This document shows, one piece after another, positions 41,991 through 51,181 of a DNA stretch of 64,000 nucleotides. Location of the stretch: NCBI RefSeq assembly GCF_043633585.1, contig NZ_CP141832.1, forward strand, positions 2,852,001 to 2,916,000. Direction: 5' to 3'. The notes under the pieces were generated by a model. The model worked only from the letters and a program-made list of their open reading frames with translations. It did no database searches and was not told the origin of the DNA. Within the stretch, counting starts at the first letter, position 1, and every line of letters starts with the position of its first letter. This DNA is from Lacrimispora sinapis (GTDB lineage Bacteria > Bacillota > Clostridia > Lachnospirales > Lachnospiraceae). Both the position numbers and the translations under genes were made by a program.

Positions 41991-42216
41991 GACTGGCGGC
42001 CTCCCTTATTTCAATTCCCTCTGAGATTTTTCTTCCAAGAGCAAGTCTGGTACCTCTTACTTTAATAATTACAGTACCTCTTCCCTTTTTATTCATCAGA
42101 ATTACCGGAGTCAGTTCTGTGATTCCCAAGGACTCCAGCCGCCTGGTGATCGCATCATTTACCATAACACGGTATACAATGTATGTTTTCCCGATCTCCC
42201 CTTCATGAAGCTTCAT
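41983..42216 (-). CDS. feoA: Ferrous iron transport protein A
   Basis: 77 residues forming an SH3-like fold: GEIGKTYIVYRV, ITRRLESLGITELTPVILMNKKGRGTVIIKVRGTRLALGRKISEGIEI. FeoA helps FeoB function in Fe(II) uptake. It overlaps feoB and has a near-consensus promoter at 42265-42293. Confidence 0.95.
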   Translation of the reverse strand: MKLHEGEIGKTYIVYRVMVNDAITRRLESLGITELTPVILMNKKGRGTVIIKVRGTRLALGRKISEGIEIREAASHE

Positions 42217-42264
42217 GATAATCTCCTCTGCATGCAGACATTTCCTGTCATTGCATCCATAGAA

Positions 42265-42293
42265 ATTTTACTATTCCCCCAATTCATTGTCAA
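42265..42293 (-). promoter_or_regulatory. Promoter of feoAB (and probably the thrE-type genes)
   Basis: On the minus strand TTGACA (42293-42288), 17 bases, TAAAAT (42270-42265). No palindrome like that of the siderophore operon is visible, so iron control here may use a different site. Confidence 0.75.
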
Positions 42294-42341
42294 TGCCGCT
42301 TACTTGTACGATTTTTAAAATAATTACAAAAAGGAATGAAC

Positions 42342-44330
42342 TCATTCGTCATCCATTTCCTGCAGCATCTTTTTTACCTGTACCATACGGTCACGCAGCT
42401 TGGCGGCCTCTTCAAAATTCAGTTCTGCGGCTGCCTGATGCATTTTCTTTGTAAGCTCTTTGGCAAGCTTCTCCAGTTCTTTGGCATCCATGGATTCCGG
42501 ATCCTTTTTAAAGTCTTCCTCTTTCTCAATGGCGGCTTTTGAAATTGCAATCAGATCCCTGACTGACTTTTTAATGGTAGTCGGCGTGATCCCATGTTCT
42601 TCATTATACTTTTGCTGAATTGCCCTTCTACGGTTCGTCTCTTCAATTGCCACCCGCATGGAATCCGTAATATGATCCGCATACATGATCACATGGCCTT
42701 CTGAATTTCTGGCGGCCCGGCCGATCGTCTGTATCAGAGAGGTTTCTGAACGTAAGAAACCTTCTTTATCCGCATCAAGGATTGCCACCAGCGTGATCTC
42801 TGGAATATCAAGACCCTCCCGCAGCAAATTGATGCCCACCAAAACATCAAAAACATCAAGACGCATGTCACGGATTATCTCGGAGCGCTCCAGCGTATCA
42901 ATATCGGAATGAAGGTATTTGACCCGGATTCCCACCTCTCTCATGTAGTCGGTCAAATCCTCCGCCATACGCTTGGTCAGCGTGGTAATGAGAACCTTAT
43001 TCTTCTTCCCAATCTCTTTATTTACTTCAGAAACCAGATCATCAATCTGCCCCTCCACCGGTCTTACATCAATTTCCGGGTCAAGAAGACCGGTAGGCCG
43101 TATGATCTGTTCCACTCTCATCAGCTCGTGCTCCGCCTCATAAACCGAAGGAGTCGCGGAAACAAACAGCATCTGATTGATCTTGGATTCAAATTCCTGA
43201 AAATTCAACGGGCGGTTGTCCAAAGCAGAAGGAAGACGGAACCCATAATTGACCAGAGTGGTCTTTCTGGAACGGTCTCCTGCATACATTCCCCGGATCT
43301 GAGGCAGCGTAATATGAGACTCATCCACGATGATCATAAAATCATCTGGGAAATAATCAATAAGGGTAAAAGGCGGCTCCCCCTCTTTCCCACCGGTCAA
43401 ATGTCTGGAATAGTTTTCGATTCCCGAACAAAATCCAGTCTCCCTCATCATTTCCACATCAAAATTGGTTCGTTCCGCAATTCTCTGTGCCTCTAAAAGC
43501 TTGTCTTCACTTTTAAAAAACTCCACCTGCCCTTTAAGCTCCTCCAAAATCGTCTGAGTCGCAAGCTCCAGCTTATCCTTGGAAACCACATAATGGGAAG
43601 CCGGAAAAATAGCCACATGGCCAAGCTCCGCCCGGATCTCTCCGGTCAGGGTATCAATCTCCGTAATCCGGTCCACCTCATCACCAAAAAATTCCACCCG
43701 GTAAGCCTCACTGCCGGAATAGGACGGAAATATTTCCACCACATCGCCTCTGACCCGGAAGGTTCCACGCCTGAAATCCATATCGTTTCTGTCATACTGG
43801 ATCTCAATCAGCTTATGGATCATCTCATCCCGATCCTTCATCATACCCGGCCTTAAAGAAATAACCATCTCCTTATAATCTATGGGGCTGCCCAATCCGT
43901 AAATACAGGAAACCGATGCAATAATAATAACATCCTGCCGTTCCGAAAGAGCCGCCGTGGCAGAATGACGGAGTTTATCGATCTCATCATTGATTGCAGA
44001 ATCCTTCTCAATATAAGTATCTGATGAGGGGACATAAGCCTCCGGCTGGTAATAATCATAATAAGAAACAAAATACTCCACTGCATTTTCAGGGAAAAAT
44101 TCCTTAAACTCGCCATAAAGCTGAGCAGCCAGCGTTTTATTATGGGCAATAATAAGCGTCGGCTTCTGAATTCTCTGAATGACATTGGCCATGGTAAATG
44201 TTTTCCCAGAACCGGTAACACCTAATAATGTCTGGAACTGATTGCCTTCCTTAAAACCTTCCACCAGCTTTTCAATGGCTTGAGGCTGGTCACCGGTAGG
44301 CGCATACTCTGAGTGTAATTTGAACTCCAT
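42342..44330 (-). CDS. uvrB: Excinuclease ABC subunit B
   Basis: 662 residues. Walker A LLGVTGSGKTFT, beta-hairpin YFVSYYDYYQPEAYVPSSDTYIEKDSAINDEIDKLRHSA, helicase motifs VDESHITLPQIRGMYAGDRSRKTTLV and ALVGINLLREGLDIPE-like VLVGINLLREGLDIPE, IQTIGRAARN, and a C-terminal UVR domain (about 622-657). It verifies DNA damage with UvrA and recruits UvrC. A LexA-type box lies 70 bases upstream, so it is likely SOS-regulated. Confidence 0.98.
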   Translation of the reverse strand: MEFKLHSEYAPTGDQPQAIEKLVEGFKEGNQFQTLLGVTGSGKTFTMANVIQRIQKPTLIIAHNKTLAAQLYGEFKEFFPENAVEYFVSYYDYYQPEAYVPSSDTYIEKDSAINDEIDKLRHSATAALSERQDVIIIASVSCIYGLGSPIDYKEMVISLRPGMMKDRDEMIHKLIEIQYDRNDMDFRRGTFRVRGDVVEIFPSYSGSEAYRVEFFGDEVDRITEIDTLTGEIRAELGHVAIFPASHYVVSKDKLELATQTILEELKGQVEFFKSEDKLLEAQRIAERTNFDVEMMRETGFCSGIENYSRHLTGGKEGEPPFTLIDYFPDDFMIIVDESHITLPQIRGMYAGDRSRKTTLVNYGFRLPSALDNRPLNFQEFESKINQMLFVSATPSVYEAEHELMRVEQIIRPTGLLDPEIDVRPVEGQIDDLVSEVNKEIGKKNKVLITTLTKRMAEDLTDYMREVGIRVKYLHSDIDTLERSEIIRDMRLDVFDVLVGINLLREGLDIPEITLVAILDADKEGFLRSETSLIQTIGRAARNSEGHVIMYADHITDSMRVAIEETNRRRAIQQKYNEEHGITPTTIKKSVRDLIAISKAAIEKEEDFKKDPESMDAKELEKLAKELTKKMHQAAAELNFEEAAKLRDRMVQVKKMLQEMDDE

Positions 44331-44399
44331 GATTTTTTCACCTCCAAAATCTCTTAATGCAAATTATATCATAGCAGGAACAAAAAGTATAGCGGATAA

Positions 44400-44413
44400 A
44401 GAACATCAGTTCT
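44400..44413. promoter_or_regulatory. LexA-type SOS box upstream of uvrB
   Basis: AGAACATCAGTTCT is a perfect AGAAC-N4-GTTCT palindrome matching the Gram-positive LexA consensus GAAC-N4-GTTC. It lies 70 bases upstream of uvrB on the minus strand. Confidence 0.7.
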
Positions 44414-44590
44414 GATATGTGGACTATTTCATCTTCCATAACTTACAGCAATCATTGTATACAGTTAAAATAAGGCTATACCCTCTCCTGGTAATTTTTC
44501 CAAAGTAAGTCACAGGCAAGGACCGCAGATGCAATGCGTTTAAAAATAGATTGAATTTTAAACTTATTTGTTATATGATAACTCTCAAAC
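44414..44590. other. Intergenic region between uvrB and the threonine aldolase gene
   Basis: No gene or clear known RNA element is seen. It is AT-rich and presumably carries the promoter of the aldolase gene, but no -35/-10 pair stands out. Confidence 0.3.
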
Positions 44591-44614
44591 AATCAAACAG
44601 CAGGAGGACTTATT

Positions 44615-45640
44615 ATGTATAGCTTTAAGAACGATTACAGCGAAGGCGCACATCCAAAGATACTGGAAGCTTTGATTCAGGAGAATTTAATCCAGAACGA
44701 CGGTTACGGACTTGACCCTCACAGCCTTCATGCCGCAGAGCTGATCCGGCAGGAAATCGGCCGTGATGATGCTGATATCCATTTCATCGTTGGCGGCACC
44801 CAAACCAACCTGATTGCCATTGCAACGGCTCTCCGCCCCTGGCAGGCAGTGATCTCTACGGATAAAGGCCATATCAATGTTCACGAAACCGGTGCGATTG
44901 AAGCCACCGGCCACAAAGTTCTTGCTATGCCTGTAAAAGACGGAAAACTGACTCCTGCTGATATATTAAAGGCCCTGGACCATCATACAGATGAACACAT
45001 GGTCCAGCCAAAGATGGTCTATATCTCCAATTCCACTGAAATCGGCACCCAGTACACAAAAGCCGAACTGGAGGCCTTACACCATATCTGCCGGCAGAAA
45101 GACCTGTATTTATTTCTTGACGGTGCACGTATGGGTTCCGCACTGACAAGCCCGGTCAATGACTTAACCCTGAAAGATATTGCACAGCTCACTGATGTCT
45201 TCTATATTGGAGGTACAAAAAACGGTGCCCTCTATGGAGAAGCACTCATCATCAATCATCCCGATTTAAAACCAGATTTTCGTTTTATGATCAAACAGCG
45301 GGGCGCCATGCTGGCAAAAGGCTGGACTCTTGGCATCCAGTTTGAGGAGCTGTTCCAGAACAATCTTTATTATGATCTGGCCGCTCACGCAAATGAAATG
45401 TCTGCCCTGTTAAAAAAGGGCATCCAATCTTGCGGTTACTCCTTTTTTTCAGATTCCTCCACCAACCAGCTGTTCCCCATTCTTCCTGATGCCGTGATAG
45501 CAAAGCTTAAAAAAGATTTTCTCTTTTCCATACAGGAACGGTTCGATGACAGCCACACCGTGATTCGTCTGGTAACCTCCTGGGCCACCAGAGAAGATGC
45601 CTGTAAAGAATTTATCAAATCCCTGGAATCCTGTAAATAA
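44615..45640 (+). CDS. ltaE: Low-specificity L-threonine aldolase
   Basis: 341 residues, PLP fold type I. It opens FKNDYSEGAHPKILEAL, with HFIVGGTQTNLIAI for the cofactor phosphate, VYISNSTEIGTQYTKAEL, LFLDGARMGSAL, and the PLP lysine in DVFYIGGTKNGALYGEAL. It splits threonine to glycine and acetaldehyde. CAGGAGGA precedes the ATG. A strong terminator follows. It lies 5 kb from the ThrE-type exporter, but the two are not linked. Confidence 0.93.
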   Translation: MYSFKNDYSEGAHPKILEALIQENLIQNDGYGLDPHSLHAAELIRQEIGRDDADIHFIVGGTQTNLIAIATALRPWQAVISTDKGHINVHETGAIEATGHKVLAMPVKDGKLTPADILKALDHHTDEHMVQPKMVYISNSTEIGTQYTKAELEALHHICRQKDLYLFLDGARMGSALTSPVNDLTLKDIAQLTDVFYIGGTKNGALYGEALIINHPDLKPDFRFMIKQRGAMLAKGWTLGIQFEELFQNNLYYDLAAHANEMSALLKKGIQSCGYSFFSDSSTNQLFPILPDAVIAKLKKDFLFSIQERFDDSHTVIRLVTSWATREDACKEFIKSLESCK

Positions 45641-45644
45641 CAAA

Positions 45645-45690
45645 AAGCCTCTGTATGCCAGCAATTTCATTCCGGCATCAGAGGCTTATA
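45645..45690. terminator. Bidirectional terminator between threonine aldolase and ctpA
   Basis: AAGCCTCTG / CAGAGGCTT stem with an ATGCC/GGCAT extension and a 14-nt loop separates the convergent genes. Confidence 0.85.
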
Positions 45691-45718
45691 AATTTCATAT
45701 CTAACTTCTTAATTTACA

Positions 45719-47017
45719 TTATTTCAATGCTTTGATCGCTTCCTGGAGCTGATTATCTTCCCCATGTTCAATCTTAATCTTTGTTTTCAGACTTTCCTCC
45801 AATTCAACCGGAACATCAGGCTCCAGTCCTTTTCCATGAAGATCAAAACCGCTGGGTGTATAGTAATGAGCCACTGTCATTTTAATGGCAGTTCCTTTAT
45901 CAAGAGGAAACAAGGTCTGAACGATTCCCTTCCCAAAGGTCTTCGTTCCCACCAGCTTTGCTTTGTCGTAGGCTTTTAAAGCTCCGGAGAATACTTCAGA
46001 AGCACTGGCGGACTGGCCGTTGACTAAAACAGCCATGGGCACATCTACCTGATGACCGTCAGAAGCATAATACTGCTCTCCCTTTCCATTCTTATCTGCC
46101 ATATAAACAAGAAGAGTCTTATCCTTCTTTTTTCTCACAAGGTTTGGATCTCCCTTGATCACCAGATCATCCGGAAGAATATAATCAAGCATAGACACTA
46201 CCGCGTCCACAACACCGCCCGGGTTATTTCTTAAATCCACCACCAGTTTTTCCATTCCCTGCTTTTCCAGATCATCGACTGCACTCTTAAACTGATCCGC
46301 TGTCACAGAATCAAACTGGCTGACGGAAATATACCCTATATGATCTGCCAGCATTTCATGCTCAACCGTTGGAACAGTGATCTGACGGCGCTCCATGGTC
46401 ATGTCGATGTATTTTCCTGTATCTTTACGAAGAACAGTAATGGTAACCGGGGTTCCTTCCTCTCCCTTGATATGATCCTTTACTACAAGCTCCAGGTCTA
46501 TTCCCGTCACTTCTTCATTCCCTACTTTATAAATTAAATCACCGGGCAGAATTCCCGCTTCCGCGCCAGGCGTTCCTTCAAAAACCTTGGTTACTGTAAT
46601 GATACCTGTATCTGCACTCTGGCTGACCATGACTCCGATCCCGCAATACTCACCGGAGGTATCTTCCATCAGTTTGTTATACTCGTCTGCTGTATAATAA
46701 ACTGTATAAGGATCTCCTAATCCATTTAGCATCCCCTTATAAATCCAGTCTTCCACATCATTGAGATTTTCATCAAAAAGATAATACTTTTCAATTACCG
46801 CCTGGATCGTCTGTATTTTGGAAGCGATCCGGTTCATGTCTAAGTTCCCCTGTTGATTTTCTGCCTGAGCGGATTCCGCAGCCTGCCCTTTTCCATCAAT
46901 TGCGGTTTTTCCGATCAGAAAGATCCCCAAAGACATTCCTACAATAACAAGACCTGCTAATGCAGTTAAAAGCGCCCCGACCAGGGCACCCTTCCAAAAT
47001 TTATTTTTACTTTCCAC
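45719..47017 (-). CDS. C-terminal processing peptidase (S41, CtpA type)
   Basis: 432 residues: membrane anchor about 10-38, PDZ domain about 120-205 (YCGIGVMVSQSADTGIITVTKVFEGTPGAEAG), peptidase domain with DLRNNPGGVVDAV, NGQSASASE (serine about 336-338) and GTKTFGKGIVQT (lysine near 363). It cleaves C-termini of extracellular proteins. It follows the M23 hydrolase gene by 21 bases in an ftsE-ftsX-hydrolase-ctpA order, so it probably matures or degrades envelope proteins of the division machinery. Confidence 0.95.
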   Translation of the reverse strand: MESKNKFWKGALVGALLTALAGLVIVGMSLGIFLIGKTAIDGKGQAAESAQAENQQGNLDMNRIASKIQTIQAVIEKYYLFDENLNDVEDWIYKGMLNGLGDPYTVYYTADEYNKLMEDTSGEYCGIGVMVSQSADTGIITVTKVFEGTPGAEAGILPGDLIYKVGNEEVTGIDLELVVKDHIKGEEGTPVTITVLRKDTGKYIDMTMERRQITVPTVEHEMLADHIGYISVSQFDSVTADQFKSAVDDLEKQGMEKLVVDLRNNPGGVVDAVVSMLDYILPDDLVIKGDPNLVRKKKDKTLLVYMADKNGKGEQYYASDGHQVDVPMAVLVNGQSASASEVFSGALKAYDKAKLVGTKTFGKGIVQTLFPLDKGTAIKMTVAHYYTPSGFDLHGKGLEPDVPVELEESLKTKIKIEHGEDNQLQEAIKALK

Positions 47018-47038
47018 TGCTATTCTCCTATCTAGCCA

Positions 47039-48241
47039 TTATGGGCTAACGTATTTCGCCGGATTTACATAACTGCCATTTACTCTGATTCCAAAATGGA
47101 GGTGCGGCCCGGTAGAATATCCGGTAGAACCCACTTTTCCAATTACCTGCCCCTGTGTAACTTCCTGTCCAGCGGAAACCAAAAGCTGGGAACAGTGCAT
47201 ATACACGGTGTAAACACCTCCGCCATGATGGATCATGATATAGTTGCCGGCAGAATAACTGTATGTAGATATTGTAACCGTGCCTGATGCGGCTGCTAAA
47301 ATGCTGTTTCCGGCAGCAGCACCAATATCAATTCCCTTGTGGTTGGAAGATGCTCCTTCCGTAGGGGATTCCCGGTCGCCGAAATTTGAAGTAATCCTGC
47401 TTGAAGAAGGACAGGGCCATATGAATTTAATATTCCCTATCGCAACGGTATTATACGTTTTCCCTGCTTTCTCGGCCGCTTTCCGTGCTTCTTCTTCTTT
47501 TTTCCGGATCTCAGCCTCCATATTTTTAATGTGCTGTTCCTGTTCCGCAATATCCTTCTCAAGCTCTGCCAAGCTTCCTTCACCGGCACTGATCTGGTTT
47601 TGAAAGTTTACAAGCTCCGCATTCTTCTTCTTAATGAGCCGTTCCACATCCTGCTGCTTGTCATTGGCCGCTGTCTCAAAGGTTTTCAGCTCTTCATACT
47701 CCGCTAAAAGCTTCTGCTCCCGCTGTTCCACCTCTTCTTTGGATCGTTTAAAGTTCTCCAGCATTTTTCTATCATATGCAGCAATGCTCCGGATATATTC
47801 CACACGGTTAAAAAGCTGGGTGAGATCGCCCGACTTAAATAACAAGTCAATGTAGTTCGTCTCACCCTTCTCATACATATATTGAATTCTCAATTTCATA
47901 TCCCGGTACTGGCGGTCCATGGTCTGCTTCGCCGCCTCCAAGTCTGCTTTTGCCGATTCAAGTTCTGCTTCCTTGGTAACAATCCGGGACTGAAGCGCAT
48001 ATAGCTGTTTATTCAGGGAATCAAGGGTGGCATCCAGATTTTTTATATAACCTGCTGCATCATTTCTTAATCCCTCCAGTTCTTTTATGGTTGACTCTAT
48101 TCCCTTTTTTTCCTCTTCGAGAGTCGAGGCTTTTTCCTTTGCTTCCTCCACTTCAGTTTTGGTACCATAGGAGGGAAATATACATGATATGGTCATCATA
48201 CAGCCAAGTCCTGCTGCAAACAGCCTTTTTTTCAATTTCAT
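47039..48241 (-). CDS. Coiled-coil M23 murein hydrolase (EnvC/PcsB-like)
   Basis: 400 residues from ATG at 48241 (AGAGGAA 6 bases upstream; the ATG at 48247 is too close). Signal peptide about 1-27, a long coiled coil of about 30-265 (KASTLEEEKKGIESTIKELEGL...), then an M23 domain with NHKGIDIGAAAGNSILAA and GPHLHFGIRVNG holding the zinc residues. EnvC- and PcsB-type proteins are gated by FtsEX to cut septal peptidoglycan. Linkage to ftsEX supports that role here. It has an intact M23 motif, unlike EnvC of E. coli, so it may be directly catalytic. Confidence 0.93.
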   Translation of the reverse strand: MKLKKRLFAAGLGCMMTISCIFPSYGTKTEVEEAKEKASTLEEEKKGIESTIKELEGLRNDAAGYIKNLDATLDSLNKQLYALQSRIVTKEAELESAKADLEAAKQTMDRQYRDMKLRIQYMYEKGETNYIDLLFKSGDLTQLFNRVEYIRSIAAYDRKMLENFKRSKEEVEQREQKLLAEYEELKTFETAANDKQQDVERLIKKKNAELVNFQNQISAGEGSLAELEKDIAEQEQHIKNMEAEIRKKEEEARKAAEKAGKTYNTVAIGNIKFIWPCPSSSRITSNFGDRESPTEGASSNHKGIDIGAAAGNSILAAASGTVTISTYSYSAGNYIMIHHGGGVYTVYMHCSQLLVSAGQEVTQGQVIGKVGSTGYSTGPHLHFGIRVNGSYVNPAKYVSP

Positions 48242-48253
48242 GAGCATTTCCTC

Positions 48254-49162
48254 TTATACTTTTAAATGCTTCCGAATGGTAAAGAAACTTACAAAAAATC
48301 CAATCCCCAAACCGAGGCCCAATGCAGTTGCCGCCATATAAGGGAATATGGCCTCCACTGGCAGGAACTGAAAAAGCCCCGATAAAATACTGAACTTTGT
48401 AACAACATATTCAACCGTAGACCGGTAGAGGAAATAGATGGCAATCAGAGGAATGGAGGCTCCGACCAGGCCGATAATGACTCCCTCCACGACAAACGGA
48501 GCCCGGATCATATAATCAGTGGCACCGATGAGCTTCATAATATGATTCTCCGTCTTACGGAAGGCCGCAGCCACTGAAATCGTATTACTGATCAGGAATA
48601 TGGCCACTGCCAGTAAAATACCGATTATCAGCATAGAGAGTACACCAATGACCTTATTTAAGCTGTTCATTCCTTCTGCTGCTGTCTGAGAATAGTTGAC
48701 TTTTCTTACTCCATCAAGACTCTTTAACCAGTCAACCACCTTATTCTGATCCACCAGATCATTTAAAAATACGGTGTAGGAAGAAGAATTGGCAAGAGGA
48801 TTATCCTCTTCAAAGCCTTCTGCCAAATCCTGCATATCCCCAAAATATTCTTTCTTGGCTTCTTCCCAGGCTTCTTCTGCAGAAATATACTTTATTTCTT
48901 TTACTTCTTTTCTGGCTTTTATCTTATTACCGATTTCAGTGATTTTATTTTTATCCAGCCCTTCTTCAAAAAATACTGTAATCCCAACGGTACCTTCTGT
49001 ATTTTTAATCACATGCTGTACGTTAATAACGATTGAAAAAAACAGGCAAAACAGAAAAATACAGGCAGAAACTGTAGCAATAGACGCCAGAGAAAACAAA
49101 ATATTTCTGCAAATATTATTAACCCCCTGCTTCAGGCAATACCAAAATGTACTAATTCTCAT
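48254..49162 (-). CDS. ftsX: Cell division protein FtsX
   Basis: 302 residues from MRISTFWYCLKQGVNNICRN (start 49162, overlapping ftsE by 11 bases; a codon at 49186 is also open). Four membrane helices: one at about 23-50, then an extracellular domain (residues 50-165), and three at 180-200, 230-255 and 275-300. MKLIGATDYMIRAPFVVEG is the FtsX block. It joins FtsE at the septum and signals to the hydrolase encoded next. Confidence 0.94.
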   Translation of the reverse strand: MRISTFWYCLKQGVNNICRNILFSLASIATVSACIFLFCLFFSIVINVQHVIKNTEGTVGITVFFEEGLDKNKITEIGNKIKARKEVKEIKYISAEEAWEEAKKEYFGDMQDLAEGFEEDNPLANSSSYTVFLNDLVDQNKVVDWLKSLDGVRKVNYSQTAAEGMNSLNKVIGVLSMLIIGILLAVAIFLISNTISVAAAFRKTENHIMKLIGATDYMIRAPFVVEGVIIGLVGASIPLIAIYFLYRSTVEYVVTKFSILSGLFQFLPVEAIFPYMAATALGLGLGIGFFVSFFTIRKHLKV

Positions 49163-49838
49163 ATGTATAACCGCCTTTTTTCTCATCGCTCATGATGGTT
49201 CCCCGATCCATCACAATCACTCGTTTTTTCATTCGGTCCACAATCTCCTGACTGTGAGTGACTACGATCACTGTAGTTCCCTGTTTATTAATCTCGTTTA
49301 ACAGCTTCATAATCTCCATGGAGTTGTGACCGTCTAAATTACCGGTAGGCTCATCCGCCAGGAGAATCTCCGGACGGTTGATCAAAGCCCTGGCAATGGC
49401 AACACGCTGCTGCTCACCGCCGGAAAGCTGCTGAGGAAAAAATTTATACTTTGAAGATAGCCCCACCATCTTTAACATGGCAGGAACCGACTCTTTGATA
49501 TTTCTTGTTGATGCACCGATGACTCGTTGAGCAAACGCTACATTCTCATATACATTCCGGTCCTTTAACAGGCGGAAATCCTGAAATATCATGCCAAGCT
49601 TTCTTCTGTATTTCGGAATAAATTTTCTGGGCATCTTGCCTAAATTCATATCATTTACTATAATTTTCCCGGCTGTTGGTTCTACTTCCTTGAGCAGCAT
49701 CTTTAAGAGCGTGGATTTCCCCGAACCGCTGCGGCCGATGATGAATACAAATTCCCCATCCTCCACCGTTATGCTGACATTCCGAAGCGCTTTATTGCCG
49801 GCTTCATATGTTTTACTTACATTCCATAGTTCTATCAT
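49152..49838 (-). CDS. ftsE: Cell division ATP-binding protein FtsE
   Basis: 228 residues. IELWNVSKTYEAGNKALRNVSITVEDGEFVFIIGRSGSGKSTLLKM, IFQDFRLLKDRNVYENVAFA, signature QLSGGEQQRVAIARALINRPEILLADEPTGNLD and VTHSQEIVDRM are all present. It is the ATPase of FtsEX, controlling septal wall hydrolysis. First gene of the four-gene division operon. Confidence 0.96.
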   Translation of the reverse strand: MIELWNVSKTYEAGNKALRNVSITVEDGEFVFIIGRSGSGKSTLLKMLLKEVEPTAGKIIVNDMNLGKMPRKFIPKYRRKLGMIFQDFRLLKDRNVYENVAFAQRVIGASTRNIKESVPAMLKMVGLSSKYKFFPQQLSGGEQQRVAIARALINRPEILLADEPTGNLDGHNSMEIMKLLNEINKQGTTVIVVTHSQEIVDRMKKRVIVMDRGTIMSDEKKGGYTYEN

Positions 49839-49859
49839 TTCTGTCCTCTAACTCTTTGT

Positions 49860-50048
49860 GCTTTTGTACTTCTGGTGAGGGAGAAAGAGATTTATGTATC
49901 CCTCTCGCCGCAGTGAAACTTCGATTGCGCTTCACTCCATCTCAGTTTACGGGCTTCACCCTATGAAAAGAGTCAGAAACACAGCTGCTTTTATGCAAGC
50001 ATAACGCAGCTGTGTTACTGCCTCTTTTCGCACTGCTCATGGCTTGCG
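49860..50048. other. Intergenic region with a long composite hairpin
   Basis: 49965-50029 folds as GAAAAGAG/CTCTTTTC outer stem, internal loop, AACACAGCTGC/GCAGCTGTGTT inner stem and an ATGC/GCAT tip, a 65-nt structure downstream of the PucR-type gene and upstream of ftsE on the minus strand. It lacks a T-run immediately after. It may be a factor-assisted terminator or mRNA stabiliser. No gene is seen in the rest. Confidence 0.6.
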
Positions 50049-51137
50049 TTAATAGTCTTGGTTTTCCATGTACTTCATGTATTTTACTACCATCAATGCA
50101 ATCTTAAAGGTAATGGCATCCTCAAATACGCGAAGGTCAAGCCCTGTGCTCTTTTGAAGTTTGTCCAAACGGTATACCAGAGTGTTTCTATGGATATAGA
50201 GCTGTCTGGAAGTTTCGGACACGTTTAAGCTATTCTCAAAGAACTTGTTGATGGTGGTAAGAGTTTCATCATCAAATTCATCAGGGGATTTTCCATCGAA
50301 AATTTCCTTAATAAACATCCGGCATAATGGCAGGGGGAGCTGATAAATCAGACGTCCGATTCCAAGCTTGCTGTATGCGACCACATTTTTATTGCTGTAG
50401 AAGATCTTTCCTACATCCATCGCCATCTTTGCTTCCTTATAGGATCTGGAAACTTCTTTAATTTCGCTTACAATGGTGCCAAATGCAACATGCACCTGAG
50501 TCATTGCCTCTGTGTTGAGCATGTCCAAAATGGTATTGGCGGTTTTTTCTAAATCGTCGTAAGTCTCGCCTTCTTTTACTTCCTTTACAAGGATAATATT
50601 CTTCTCATCCACAGCAGTAACAAAATCCTTTGTCTTCGCTGCAAATAAGTTGCGCACTGTTTCCAGTGCATTCACATCTTTTTCGTGCTGGGTTTCAATA
50701 ATAAACACCACTCTTTTAATATTTGTTTCAATGTGGAGTTTCTTAGCTCTGTTGTAAATATCTACTAAAAGCAGATTGTCAAGCAGCAGGTTCTTTATGA
50801 AATTATCTTTATCGAAACGTTCTTTATATGCAACAAGAAGGCTCTGGATCTGAAAAGTTGCCAGTTTGCCGACCATATATACATCATCGCTTCCTCCCTT
50901 AGCCAGGAGAATGTATTCTAACTGGTGTTCGTCAAAAACCTTGAAGAACTGATATCCCTGGATTACCTGGCTGTCAGCCGGAGAATCCACGAACGCCAGG
51001 ATGGAACTTTCATAATCTTCCGCATCAGGAAATGTGGTAGCCAAAACCTTTCCTTCTGTATCACAAATACACAGATCAATTCTTGTTATCCCTTTTAATC
51101 CTTCAATGGTTGTTTGAAGTATTTGATTCGAAATCAT
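50049..51137 (-). CDS. PucR/CdaR-type transcriptional regulator
   Basis: 362 residues. The N-terminal part (about 1-120) looks like the sugar-diacid recognition domain, with DLCICDTEGKVLATTFPDAEDY. A central GGDEF-like segment follows (about 140-250), and the C-terminal PucR HTH reads FFENSLNVSETSRQLYIHRNTLVYRLDKLQKSTGLDLRVFEDAITFKIAL. These regulators respond to sugar acids or other small molecules and control catabolic genes. It is downstream of the stand-alone sugar-ABC ATPase gene, but a terminator (51182-51225) separates them. Confidence 0.88.
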   Translation of the reverse strand: MISNQILQTTIEGLKGITRIDLCICDTEGKVLATTFPDAEDYESSILAFVDSPADSQVIQGYQFFKVFDEHQLEYILLAKGGSDDVYMVGKLATFQIQSLLVAYKERFDKDNFIKNLLLDNLLLVDIYNRAKKLHIETNIKRVVFIIETQHEKDVNALETVRNLFAAKTKDFVTAVDEKNIILVKEVKEGETYDDLEKTANTILDMLNTEAMTQVHVAFGTIVSEIKEVSRSYKEAKMAMDVGKIFYSNKNVVAYSKLGIGRLIYQLPLPLCRMFIKEIFDGKSPDEFDDETLTTINKFFENSLNVSETSRQLYIHRNTLVYRLDKLQKSTGLDLRVFEDAITFKIALMVVKYMKYMENQDY

Positions 51138-51181
51138 GGCATATTCTCCTTTTTCGTAAATTTACCTTATTCTATATTAAA

